16,289 nucleotides of DNA from Alphaproteobacteria bacterium (GCA_030831135.1 JAURLR010000111.1:1-16289); one strand, 5' to 3'; shown: positions 1 to 7,391, counted from the first letter of the stretch. Notes: a model not told the origin generated them from the letters alone. Made by a program: numbers and translations.

Positions 1-48
1 CACGACCATCACACGTTGTTGTGACGTTCGCACGCGCCGTCCGGAGTT

Positions 49-1719
49 TTACATATTGGGATAGTTCGGTCCGCCGCCACCCTCCGGCGCCACCCAGACA
101 ATATTCTGAGTCGGATCCTTGATGTCGCAGGTTTTGCAATGCACGCAGTTCTGCGCATTGATCTGCAGGCGCGGATTGGCACCGTCATCGTCGCGAACAA
201 TCTCATAGACCTGCGCGGGGCAGTAACGCTGCTCGGGTGCGTCGTATTTTTCCAGATTCACCGCAATCGGAACGCTGGCATCCTTCAGGGTGAGATGCGG
301 CGGCTGGTTTTCTTCGTGATTGGTGTTCGAAATATAAACCGAAGACAGCCGGTCGAAGGTCACTTCACCATCGGGCCTAGGATAGTTGATCGGCGTGTGC
401 TTGTCCTTGTGTTCCAGCGTCTCGTGATCGGCATGGCCATGGCGCAGCGTCCATGGCGCGCGCCCCCGCAGCAACACCTGATCGAGCCCGGCCAGGAATG
501 TCCCGGCCATCAAGCCGTATTTGAACGCAGGCCGGAAGTTGCGCGCCTTCCAGAGCTCCTGATGGACCCAGGATTCCGAAAACTTTGAGACAAAAGCGTC
601 GAGCACCTGCGCGGGCGCGCGCTCCCCGGCCTGCAGGATCGCCTCGGCAGCCGCCTCTGCGGCAAGCATGCCGGATTTCATCGCGGTATGAGTGCCCTTG
701 ATCTTCGGCACGTTGAGCGTCCCGGCTTCGCAGCCGATCAGTGCCCCGCCCGGGAAGACCAGTTTCGGCAGGGACTGCACACCGCCTTCGTTCAATGCGC
801 GCGCACCATAGGAAATGCGCTTCCCGCCCTCGAAGGTGGGACGGATGGCGGGATGGGTCTTGAACCGCTGGAATTCATCAAACGGCGAAAGATACGGGTT
901 CTTGTAATCCAGCGCGATCACATATCCCACCGCCACCTGATTGTCTTCGAGGTGGTAGAGAAACGATCCGCCATAGGTGTCGGACCTGAGCGGCCATCCC
1001 GCAGTATGCACGACGAGGCCCAACTGGTGCTGCTCGGGTGCAACCTGCCAGAGTTCCTTGATCCCGATGCCATAGGTCTGATCCTCGCATTCGATACGCA
1101 GATCAAAATGCGCCATCAACTGCCGGCCAAGCTGGCCCCGACAGCCTTCGGCAAAGAAGGTATAGGCGGCATGCAACTCGATCCCGGGCGTGTGATTGGC
1201 CGTGGGCGTGCCATCGGCGCCAATCCCCATATCCCCGGTCGCAACCCCCCGGACGCGCCCGTCGGGGTCGAAGAGCACTTCGCTGGCGGCAAAACCGGGG
1301 TAGATCTCCACGCCGAGCGCCTCGGCCTGCTCACCCAGCCAGCGGCACAGATTACCCAGGGAAATGATATAATTCCCGTGATTTTTGAGCGATGGCGGCA
1401 GGAGCGATGTCGGCACCGAAGTCGCAGTGGTCTCGCGCAGGAACAGGAATTTCTCGTCGCTGACTTCCGTTGTGACCGGGGCACCCAACGCGCGCCAGTC
1501 AGGCAAAAGCTCATCCAGCGCACGGGTTTCCAGCACGGCACCCGAGAGAATATGCGCGCCGACCTCTGAGCCCTTTTCCAGGACGCAGACACCGATCTCG
1601 CGCTCATTTTCCGCGGCAACCTGCTTCAGCCGGATGGCGGCGGCGAGTCCCGAAGGGCCAGCCCCGACAACCACGACATCATAAGACATTGACTCGCGTT
1701 CAATCGCTTCTTCGCTCAT
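49..1719 (-). CDS. etfQO: Electron transfer flavoprotein-ubiquinone oxidoreductase
   Basis: This enzyme takes electrons from reduced electron transfer flavoprotein and passes them through FAD and a 4Fe-4S cluster to ubiquinone at the inner membrane, linking acyl-CoA and amino-acid dehydrogenases to respiration. The protein is 556 aa, normal for the family. An N-terminal FAD dinucleotide-binding motif GAGPSG lies at residues 19-24. The C-terminal ferredoxin-like segment has Cys500 plus the cluster CVHCKTC (Cys525, 528, 531), the expected four Fe-S ligands, and the protein ends in a Gly-rich tail (EGGGGPNYPNM). An ATG nine codons upstream (1746) is possible, but the ATG at 1719 has a strong GGAGG eight bases before it and is preferred; a third ATG at residue 11 also precedes the FAD strand. 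It is transcribed away from the uracil-DNA glycosylase gene. No ETF subunit genes are in the window. Confidence 0.95.
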   Translation of the reverse strand: MSEEAIERESMSYDVVVVGAGPSGLAAAIRLKQVAAENEREIGVCVLEKGSEVGAHILSGAVLETRALDELLPDWRALGAPVTTEVSDEKFLFLRETTATSVPTSLLPPSLKNHGNYIISLGNLCRWLGEQAEALGVEIYPGFAASEVLFDPDGRVRGVATGDMGIGADGTPTANHTPGIELHAAYTFFAEGCRGQLGRQLMAHFDLRIECEDQTYGIGIKELWQVAPEQHQLGLVVHTAGWPLRSDTYGGSFLYHLEDNQVAVGYVIALDYKNPYLSPFDEFQRFKTHPAIRPTFEGGKRISYGARALNEGGVQSLPKLVFPGGALIGCEAGTLNVPKIKGTHTAMKSGMLAAEAAAEAILQAGERAPAQVLDAFVSKFSESWVHQELWKARNFRPAFKYGLMAGTFLAGLDQVLLRGRAPWTLRHGHADHETLEHKDKHTPINYPRPDGEVTFDRLSSVYISNTNHEENQPPHLTLKDASVPIAVNLEKYDAPEQRYCPAQVYEIVRDDDGANPRLQINAQNCVHCKTCDIKDPTQNIVWVAPEGGGGPNYPNM

Positions 1720-1727
1720 GCTAGGAA

Positions 1728-1732
1728 CCTCC
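1728..1732 (-). promoter_or_regulatory. Shine-Dalgarno that fixes the ETF-QO start
   Basis: On the minus strand this reads GGAGG, eight bases upstream of the ATG at 1719. It decides that start over the in-frame ATG at 1746, which lies upstream of this site and has no comparable purine run. Confidence 0.75.
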
Positions 1733-1795
1733 GTAGACCGTCGCAATCAGATACAAAAGAACCATGCCCAACGCCGAAGCACAACCGACGGACCA

Positions 1796-1814
1796 CACAT
1801 CCTTTCAGGATGTG
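1796..1814. repeat. Perfect inverted repeat in the ETF-QO/UDG divergent region
   Basis: CACATCCT and AGGATGTG are perfect 8-base arms around a 3-base centre (TTC). The repeat lies in the 129-bp region between two divergent genes, 34 bases before the UDG start codon. It could be an operator for a dimeric regulator or an RNA hairpin in the UDG leader. It has no U-tract, so a terminator is unlikely. I found no convincing -35/-10 pair for either gene in this gap. Confidence 0.4.
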
Positions 1815-1848
1815 GAGCGGATTCGCGGTTCGCAAACACGGGGCTGAG

Positions 1849-2733
1849 ATGAACACCTCTGCGGAACGTGCCGAAATGATTGCAGCACTGCGCTGGCAGG
1901 TCGATTCCGGCGCTGATGAGGCAATCCTTGATCTCGCCGTGGACCGGTTTGCCGAAGCCGCAAAAGCCAAAGCAGCCGCTGCCACCAAAAGGGCAACCGA
2001 AACCCAAGACACCACGCCCACCGCGAACCGGCAGACCAACACCGCGACACCGCCCGAATCCCCGCGGCCGGTGCCCTCGCTCGCCGCAACAGACACCGTC
2101 AATCAGGATGCACGGGTCTTGGCGAATGCCTGCAACGATCTCACCGCGCTGCGAGCAGCGCTGGAAAAATTTGACGGCTGCCCCCTGAAGACCACGGCGA
2201 CCAATCTCGTCTTCGGGACCGGCGCGCCATCCGCAGATGTCATGCTGATCGGTGAGGCACCGGGCCGTGATGAAGACCGTCAGGGCGAGCCCTTTGTTGG
2301 TGCCAGCGGACAGCTTCTGGAATCGATGCTGGGCTTTGTGGATCTGGACCGCACTGCCAATGTCTACATCACCAACATCCTGCCCTGGCGCCCGCCCGGC
2401 AATCGCCAGCCGACTGCCGCCGAAACCTCTGCCTGCCTGCCGTTTCTCGAGCGCCACATCGCGCTTGTTGCGCCGCGCGCCTTGTTGTTTCTCGGGGGCA
2501 CGGCAGCAAAGACCCTGCTGAACCGCGACGAAGGCATCACCCGCCTGCGCGGCAAATGGTACGACTACACCTCACCCGCGCTGGAAGCCGCCGGACTGGC
2601 ACCTATCCCGGCCATGGCGACGCTGCATCCCGCCTATCTACTGCGCCAACCCGCCCAGAAACGTGCGGCCTGGCTGGATTTTCTCTCTGTCCGCGAAAAG
2701 CTGGACAGGATGGAGTTGGAAAAGGGTCGTTAA
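1849..2733 (+). CDS. Family-4-like uracil-DNA glycosylase
   Basis: The product likely removes uracil (from cytosine deamination or dUMP incorporation) from DNA to start base excision repair. It is 294 aa. Residues 1-95 are a short helical region followed by an Ala/Thr/Pro-rich, probably disordered linker (about 38-80). The UDG domain follows, with motif A GEAPG (135-139), GEPFVGASGQLL (146-157), NILPWRPPGNR (176-186) and motif B HPAYLL (260-265). Only three cysteines are present (95, 111, 196); the CxxC pair and the fourth cysteine of classical family-4 Fe-S enzymes are missing. The ATG at 1849 is preferred over an upstream in-frame ATG at 1810 because 1810 lies inside an inverted repeat and adds residues of no recognisable family character; no strong Shine-Dalgarno supports either. 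The UDG superfamily is firm; subfamily and substrate range are less so. Confidence 0.9.
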   Translation: MNTSAERAEMIAALRWQVDSGADEAILDLAVDRFAEAAKAKAAAATKRATETQDTTPTANRQTNTATPPESPRPVPSLAATDTVNQDARVLANACNDLTALRAALEKFDGCPLKTTATNLVFGTGAPSADVMLIGEAPGRDEDRQGEPFVGASGQLLESMLGFVDLDRTANVYITNILPWRPPGNRQPTAAETSACLPFLERHIALVAPRALLFLGGTAAKTLLNRDEGITRLRGKWYDYTSPALEAAGLAPIPAMATLHPAYLLRQPAQKRAAWLDFLSVREKLDRMELEKGR

Positions 2734-2750
2734 CGATTTCGAAGCGCCAG

Positions 2751-2776
2751 CCCGGCAACTTGCCCCCCTTGCCGGG
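2751..2776 (+). terminator. Hairpin between UDG and slt (possible terminator or attenuator)
   Basis: CCCGGCAA (2751-2758) and TTGCCGGG (2769-2776) are perfect 8-base arms around a 10-base C-rich loop, 17 bases after the UDG stop. No T-run follows, so it is not a textbook intrinsic terminator. Its right arm overlaps the only G-rich tract that could serve as ribosome-binding site for an ATG at 2789, so it may instead affect slt translation or 3'-end stability. Confidence 0.35.
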
Positions 2777-2812
2777 GCAGTTGTATGAATGCGCGGCTTT
2801 CTGGACGGACAC

Positions 2813-4606
2813 ATGCATAGAGTTATTTTTCAGACCCTCGCCGCCATCGCCTCCCTGGTGCTTGTCGCAGCCCCGTTGGCGGCTCAGGCGCAGGAGCCAA
2901 AACCCCGGCCAATGGAAACCGCGCTTGTCGGCCCGGGAACCATGTCGATTCCGGGAATCGGTACGGTCGAGGGGGTACTCTCGACTGCCGATGCGGCCCG
3001 CTACAAACGGATTTTCGAACATCAGGAAGCCGGCGAATGGCGCGCGGCGGAAGCCATTATCAAGCGCGTCGAGGACCGCCAGCTGATGGGGCATGTTCTG
3101 GCGCTGAAATATCTTCACCCGACAGCCTATCGGTCCCGGTTCAGTGAATTGCGCGACTGGCTGAACACCTATGCCGACCATCCCCAGTCACGTCGCATCC
3201 ACCGCCTCGCCGTCTTGCGGCAACCCAAGGGAGCTGCAGCACCAGACGCACCCATCATTTATCGCGCACCGGCGAAAGGTGCCGCCGTGCGGAAGTCTGC
3301 CGAGGGTCGCCCCCTCTATGACCGCGCGGCAACGCGCGAGGGTCGCAGCGTCCACAGTGAAATCCTGAGACGGGTTTCAAGAGGCTGGCCGACCGGCGCG
3401 CGCGAGATCATCAAGTCCGAGCGCGCAGCCCGCCTTATGGGCCCGGTCCAGATCGCCCAGGGCTGGCGCGCCATTTCTCAGGCTTATTTCCGGGCCGGCA
3501 AGGACACAGAATCTCTTGAAGCCGCCACCGCCTCCCACGCCGCCTCGCCGGGCGACGCGCCACTGGCCTATTGGTGGGGCGGCCTGGCTGCATGGCGGCT
3601 GGGTCAGCTCGATGAAGCCGAAACCCTGTTTGGTGAGCTGGCCCATGCCGCGCGGGCGTCGGATTCGCTTGTTGCTGCAGGGTCGTTCTGGGCCGCGCGC
3701 GCTGCGCTTGCCAACAACAATCCCGAAAGCGTCACCCCCTATCTGGAGATTGGTGCACAGCACACCCGCACCTTCTATGGACAATTGTCCCATCGCGCGG
3801 TCGGCAAGGTGGACTCCTTCGGCTGGCGCAAACCTGCGCTCGGGCTGTCCGCCTTTCACGACATCGCGGGAACCACCATCGGCGCGCGCGCCATCGCGCT
3901 GCTCCAGATCGGCCGTAAGCACGACGCCGAGCGTGAACTGATGAGCCTGGCTGCGGCCAAGCCAGCGCTGCGGAATGACGTTCTCGCGCTTGCCAGCCAT
4001 GCCGGACTGCCATCTGTGTCGCTGCGTCTCTCGGGATTTGCAGAAGAGGACGCAAAACTGGCGGCCGCCTATCCCGTTCCGTCATGGGAACCCGAAAGCG
4101 GATACAGCGTCGACCGGGCGCTGGTTCTGGCTTTCGTCCGTCAGGAATCGGCGTTCAATCGGCGTGCCGAGAGCCATGCAGGCGCGCGCGGCCTGATGCA
4201 GTTGATGCCGCGCACAGCCAGTTTCGTGGGACAGGAAAGCTATCTGCGCGGTCGCGGGAAATATCGGCTCTATGAGCCCGACCTGAATCTCGAACTCGGC
4301 CAGCGCTACATCGAGCATCTGCTCGCCCAGAAAAACGTATCAGGCGACCTGTTCCGGCTTGCGGCAGCCTATAACGCCGGGCCCGGCAATCTGCGGAGCT
4401 GGGAACGCGCCGTCGCGCATGGCGATGACCCGCTGCTGTTCATCGAGAGCCTGCCATCGCGCGAAACCCGCAAATTCGTCGAGCAGATCATGACGAATTT
4501 CTGGATTTACCGCAGCCAGCTTGGGCAGGATGTCCCATCGCTCGATGACGTGGTCGCCGGGCGCTGGCCGCAATACCATCAGCAGGACCCCAATGCCGAT
4601 CGATAG
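2813..4606 (+). CDS. slt: Soluble lytic murein transglycosylase (Slt family), exported
   Basis: The enzyme cleaves the MurNAc-GlcNAc bond of peptidoglycan in the periplasm, producing 1,6-anhydro ends. The protein is 597 aa, close to the Slt70 size. An N-terminal signal peptide of about 27 residues has a long Ala/Leu/Val core ending in AAQAQ. A long alpha-helical region follows (about 30-420; alanine-rich, TPR-like, as in the Slt superhelical ring). The C-terminal SLT domain has the catalytic glutamate in RQESAF (Glu445), GARGLMQLMP just after it, and AAAYNAGPG (Tyr520 to Gly525). An in-frame ATG at 2789 would add eight residues (MRGFLDGH). The 2813 start is chosen because it gives a cleaner signal peptide and has GGACGG just upstream; 2789 remains possible. 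The 3' end overlaps moaB by 14 nt. Confidence 0.93.
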   Translation: MHRVIFQTLAAIASLVLVAAPLAAQAQEPKPRPMETALVGPGTMSIPGIGTVEGVLSTADAARYKRIFEHQEAGEWRAAEAIIKRVEDRQLMGHVLALKYLHPTAYRSRFSELRDWLNTYADHPQSRRIHRLAVLRQPKGAAAPDAPIIYRAPAKGAAVRKSAEGRPLYDRAATREGRSVHSEILRRVSRGWPTGAREIIKSERAARLMGPVQIAQGWRAISQAYFRAGKDTESLEAATASHAASPGDAPLAYWWGGLAAWRLGQLDEAETLFGELAHAARASDSLVAAGSFWAARAALANNNPESVTPYLEIGAQHTRTFYGQLSHRAVGKVDSFGWRKPALGLSAFHDIAGTTIGARAIALLQIGRKHDAERELMSLAAAKPALRNDVLALASHAGLPSVSLRLSGFAEEDAKLAAAYPVPSWEPESGYSVDRALVLAFVRQESAFNRRAESHAGARGLMQLMPRTASFVGQESYLRGRGKYRLYEPDLNLELGQRYIEHLLAQKNVSGDLFRLAAAYNAGPGNLRSWERAVAHGDDPLLFIESLPSRETRKFVEQIMTNFWIYRSQLGQDVPSLDDVVAGRWPQYHQQDPNADR

Positions 4607-5135
4607 CCAAAGCCGCGCCTTTCGTCCGGTCAGGATCGCCATCCTGACCGTCTCGGATTCACGTACGCCCGAAGACGACAAATCCGGAGACACGCTTGTC
4701 GAACGCGTGGTCGCGGCGGGCCATGAACTGGCAGCCCGGACGATCGTCAGGGATGATCGCGCGGTGATCGCAGACCAGTTCCTGTCATGGGCGCATGATG
4801 AAAATATCGAGGTCGTCATCTCCACCGGCGGCACCGGCGTGACCGGCCGGGATGTGACGCCCGAAGCCCTGTCCGACGTCGCCGAAAAACGCATCGATGG
4901 CTTCGGTAAACTGTTTCGCTGGATCAGCTTTCAGAAAATCGGCACCTCGACCGTCCAGTCGCGCGCAGATGCCGGGGTCGTCCACGGAACCTACATCTTT
5001 GTCCTGCCCGGTTCCCCGGGTGCATGCCGCGATGGCTGGGATGAAATCCTGAAAGACCAGCTCGATATCCGGCACAAACCCTGCAACTTCGCAGAATTGT
5101 TGCCCCGGCTGCGCGAACACGAAATCGACAGTTAG
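4593..5135 (+). CDS. moaB: Molybdenum cofactor biosynthesis protein MoaB
   Basis: MoaB/MogA proteins bind molybdopterin and in many organisms adenylylate it before molybdate insertion. The protein is 180 aa, normal for MoaB. The N-terminal strand AILTVSDSR (16-24) and acidic EDDKSGD, STGGTG (77-82), GRDVTPEAL (85-93) and LPGSPGACRDGWDEIL (138-153) are the MoaB/MogA signature positions. Further upstream in-frame ATGs exist (the earliest at 4521), but all lie inside slt coding sequence. The ATG at 4593 has AGGA five bases before it and gives the family length. It overlaps the end of slt by 14 nt, suggesting translational coupling although the two jobs are unrelated. No other moa/moe genes are nearby. 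MogA is the alternative name; the short length and sequence style favour MoaB. Confidence 0.92.
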   Translation: MPIDSQSRAFRPVRIAILTVSDSRTPEDDKSGDTLVERVVAAGHELAARTIVRDDRAVIADQFLSWAHDENIEVVISTGGTGVTGRDVTPEALSDVAEKRIDGFGKLFRWISFQKIGTSTVQSRADAGVVHGTYIFVLPGSPGACRDGWDEILKDQLDIRHKPCNFAELLPRLREHEIDS

Positions 5136-5145
5136 CGCGGCACCG

Positions 5146-6183
5146 GTGGTCAAGCCTCCCGATCCGGATCAGATTGCTGGTCTCCTGCACAGCACGGGCA
5201 TCGCATCGGGGATCACGGCGGCTGACCTTTCGGTCCTGTCGACCAAGGGCATCTCCCACGATCACTGGCGCATCGGCACGACCGGTCTGGCGCTTCGTAT
5301 TCCGCGCATGAACCAGTGGGCGATGGAGCCACAGGACGCCCTGACCTATCAGCAAACGGCATTCCGGCGGGCAGCAACAAGCGGGCATGTCCCGGACTGC
5401 GTTGCGACCCTCCCCCCCACGCTCGCCCTGCCGCGCGGGGCGCTGATCGTACAGGAAATCAAGGGACGCCCGCCGGCGCTCCCCGGTGACCTCGCGGCCA
5501 TCGCTGACGCCCTGTCGGCGATACACGGCATGGCCAAACCTGCCGATGTCGATTGCGCCCCGCTCCAGGTCCACCGCAACCCGGTCTCCTCGACCCTTCA
5601 GGTCATCGAGGAGCAAGCCGTCTATCTCACCCGCGCACAACTGACGCACCAGGCCGAATTCGACATCCGCGCGGATCTGGAATGGGCGCGCAGCTTTGCC
5701 AGCAAGGGAGAGCCTGACTTCCCCTTGTGCCTGGTCGGGACCGACACCCATCCCGGCAACTTCCTGATCGACCCAGAGGGCAAGGCCTGGTTCGTGGACC
5801 TCGAGAAATCGGTTTATGGGGCCGCCCCCATCGACCTGGCGCATGTCACGCTCATGACCTCGACCGGCTGGGACCCGGACTGCGCCACACAATTGTCCCA
5901 AGACGAGGTCGCGAATTTCTATCGACGCTACCTGAACGCCGCCGGAAATGACCGTGCGGCAGCGCTCACACCATGGCTGTTGCCGCTGCGCCGACTGACA
6001 TGGTTGCGCACGATCACCTGGTTTGCCCGCTGGCGCGCGCACTGGTCACAGACCAACCATGCCGCCGCGCGTGATCCCGCCATGACCCAGCATATTCGTG
6101 CCCATATCGACATGTGTTTTCGCCCCGAGACTATCGCGGCGTGCCGGGAAGAATGGCTGGAGCCGCGTGCTCTGGCGTTCTGA
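5146..6183 (+). CDS. APH-fold phosphotransferase of unknown substrate
   Basis: This is a 345-aa cytosolic protein of the phosphotransferase (aminoglycoside/choline kinase-like) family; the substrate cannot be named from sequence. The catalytic loop is GTDTHPGN (198-205): Asp200 and Asn205 match the DxxxxN of the Brenner motif HxDxxxxN, but the histidine is Gly198. Asp218 in WFVDLEKS is the expected metal-binding Asp of the second motif. The N-lobe strand LALRIPR carries Arg51 where many members have the ATP-contacting lysine; arginine also occurs in small-metabolite kinases. The start is GTG at 5146, ten bases after the moaB stop, with no strong Shine-Dalgarno, so an in-frame start further downstream is possible. 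It is probably cotranscribed with slt and moaB. A metabolite kinase is likelier than antibiotic resistance in this housekeeping setting. Confidence 0.8.
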   Translation: MVKPPDPDQIAGLLHSTGIASGITAADLSVLSTKGISHDHWRIGTTGLALRIPRMNQWAMEPQDALTYQQTAFRRAATSGHVPDCVATLPPTLALPRGALIVQEIKGRPPALPGDLAAIADALSAIHGMAKPADVDCAPLQVHRNPVSSTLQVIEEQAVYLTRAQLTHQAEFDIRADLEWARSFASKGEPDFPLCLVGTDTHPGNFLIDPEGKAWFVDLEKSVYGAAPIDLAHVTLMTSTGWDPDCATQLSQDEVANFYRRYLNAAGNDRAAALTPWLLPLRRLTWLRTITWFARWRAHWSQTNHAAARDPAMTQHIRAHIDMCFRPETIAACREEWLEPRALAF

Positions 6184-6218
6184 TCGCGCAACACTCGCCC
6201 GGAGCACAGTCGACAAAA

Positions 6219-6233
6219 GTTCTTGTTTTGTTC
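6219..6233. promoter_or_regulatory. SOS box (LexA operator), alphaproteobacterial type
   Basis: The site reads GTTCTTGTTTTGTTC, an exact GTTC-N7-GTTC direct repeat, the LexA-binding form established in alphaproteobacteria. It lies in the 74-bp gap before the radical SAM gene, 24 bases upstream of its ATG, and overlaps the proposed -35 element, the right place for repression. I noticed no other full match in the window. Confidence 0.8.
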
Positions 6234-6251
6234 CTTTTTCTGGAACATACT
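6223..6251 (+). promoter_or_regulatory. Candidate sigma-70 promoter of the radical SAM gene
   Basis: TTGTTT (6223-6228) and CATACT (6246-6251) are separated by 17 bases and resemble -35 and -10 elements. The SOS box covers the -35. The expected start of transcription, about seven bases after the -10, falls at or within a base or two of the ATG at 6258, implying a leaderless or nearly leaderless mRNA. Confidence 0.45.
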
Positions 6252-6257
6252 CAGGAC

Positions 6258-7349
6258 ATGTTGAAAGCCTCACCATCCGACGCTGGAACAGCGATCCCCG
6301 ACCGGCCACGCATCGGGCGCGGCGCGATTTCGAATTCGTCCGGACGGTTCGAACGCCTCAACAACGCCGCGGTAGATGATGGATGGCGGACCGATCAGAC
6401 CGATGATCCACAGCCCCGGCTCGATACCACGGTCACCTTTGACCAGAGCCGCACCGTCATTGCGCGGAACGACTCGCCCGATATCGGCTTTGACCAGTCC
6501 ATCAACCCCTATCGGGGCTGTGAACATGGTTGCATCTATTGTTACGCGCGCCCAACCCATGCTTGGCTCGGCCTGTCCCCGGGACTGGATTTTGAAACCA
6601 GGCTCTTCGCCAAACCCGATGCAGCCGGTTTGCTCGAACGCGAATTGTCCCGGCCCGGTTATCAGGCGCACCCCATTGCCATGGGCACAAACACCGATCC
6701 CTACCAGCAGGTCGAGCGGCGCTTGAAGGTGACACGGTCGATCCTCGAGGTTCTGGCCCGGCACAACCATCCGGTCACGATCACAACCAAGAGCGCGCTG
6801 GTCGCCCGTGACCTCGACCTGCTGGCCCCGATGGCCGAGAAAGGTCTGGCAAGTGTCAGCATCTCCGTCACGACTTTGGATTCAGACCTCGCAACGGCCA
6901 TGGAACCACGTGCGGCGCGGCCTGAGCGACGGCTGGAAACCATTCGCATGCTCGCAGCGGCCAGAATTCCGGTCACGGTGATGGTCGCCCCCGTCATTCC
7001 TGCCCTCAACGATCACGAACTCGAAGCCATCCTGATCCGGGCACGACAGGCCGGTGCGATCCATGCCAGCTATATCCTGCTGCGCCTGCCGCTCGAACTG
7101 AAAGACCTGTTCGGGGAATGGCTTTCAACCCATCGGCCCGACCGCAAGCAACGCATTCTGAACCGGATCCGGGAAATGCGTGGCGGGGGGAATGACGCAA
7201 AGCTGCTCGCGGAACGCTTCCGCCTGACCTGCCGCCAGCAAGGTTTTACCGAAGACCACACCCTGCTCGACGCCTCGCGTTTCCGCAAACCAAACCTGCG
7301 GGAAGTTCAGGACGGGCAGTTGAATTTATTTGAGTCACCCGACAGCTGA
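6258..7349 (+). CDS. PA0069/SplB-like radical SAM protein, probably SOS-induced
   Basis: This is a radical SAM enzyme of the PA0069 family (Rv2578c in mycobacteria), distantly related to spore photoproduct lyase; the reaction is unknown and a DNA repair or modification role is suspected. It is 363 aa. NPYRGCEHGCIYCYARPTH contains the CxxxCxxC 4Fe-4S ligands Cys88, Cys92 and Cys95. MGTNTDPYQQVE and ITTKSALVARDLDLL are typical barrel strands of this family. An open frame extends back to 6114, but that part lies inside the kinase gene and crosses the SOS box and promoter, so ATG 6258 is used. AGGA sits only one base before this ATG, too close for a normal ribosome site, consistent with leaderless translation. 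It has its own promoter, separating it from the upstream operon. Confidence 0.9.
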   Translation: MLKASPSDAGTAIPDRPRIGRGAISNSSGRFERLNNAAVDDGWRTDQTDDPQPRLDTTVTFDQSRTVIARNDSPDIGFDQSINPYRGCEHGCIYCYARPTHAWLGLSPGLDFETRLFAKPDAAGLLERELSRPGYQAHPIAMGTNTDPYQQVERRLKVTRSILEVLARHNHPVTITTKSALVARDLDLLAPMAEKGLASVSISVTTLDSDLATAMEPRAARPERRLETIRMLAAARIPVTVMVAPVIPALNDHELEAILIRARQAGAIHASYILLRLPLELKDLFGEWLSTHRPDRKQRILNRIREMRGGGNDAKLLAERFRLTCRQQGFTEDHTLLDASRFRKPNLREVQDGQLNLFESPDS

Positions 7350-7363
7350 CCGACCACAACCGG

Positions 7364-7388
7364 CCCGGCTTTGTGATAGCGTGCCGGG
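7364..7388 (+). repeat. Hairpin just before the antiporter start
   Basis: CCCGGC (7364-7369) and GCCGGG (7383-7388) are 6-base arms around a 13-base loop. The right arm includes the G-tract that would be the ribosome-binding region of the ATG at 7392. The 10-mer TGCCGGGGCA here also occurs in the hairpin before slt (2770-2779). This may be chance in GC-rich DNA. Confidence 0.25.
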
Positions 7389-7391
7389 GCA

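Noticed and set aside
1..48. Terminator for ETF-QO at the left edge
   Set aside because: On the minus strand only a 5-base stem (TCACA/TGTGA) is visible, with no U-tract; too weak to call, and the region is cut by the window.
688..1569. Plus-strand frame of 293 codons opposite ETF-QO
   Set aside because: No recognisable domain; ETF-QO on the minus strand is supported by its FAD and Fe-S motifs.
5146..6183. Antibiotic-resistance aminoglycoside phosphotransferase
   Set aside because: The fold is shared with many metabolite kinases; there is no mobile-element context, the catalytic loop is divergent, and composition matches its neighbours.
6114..6257. N-terminal extension of the radical SAM protein
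   Set aside because: It overlaps the kinase gene, then crosses the SOS box and promoter, and lacks family similarity.
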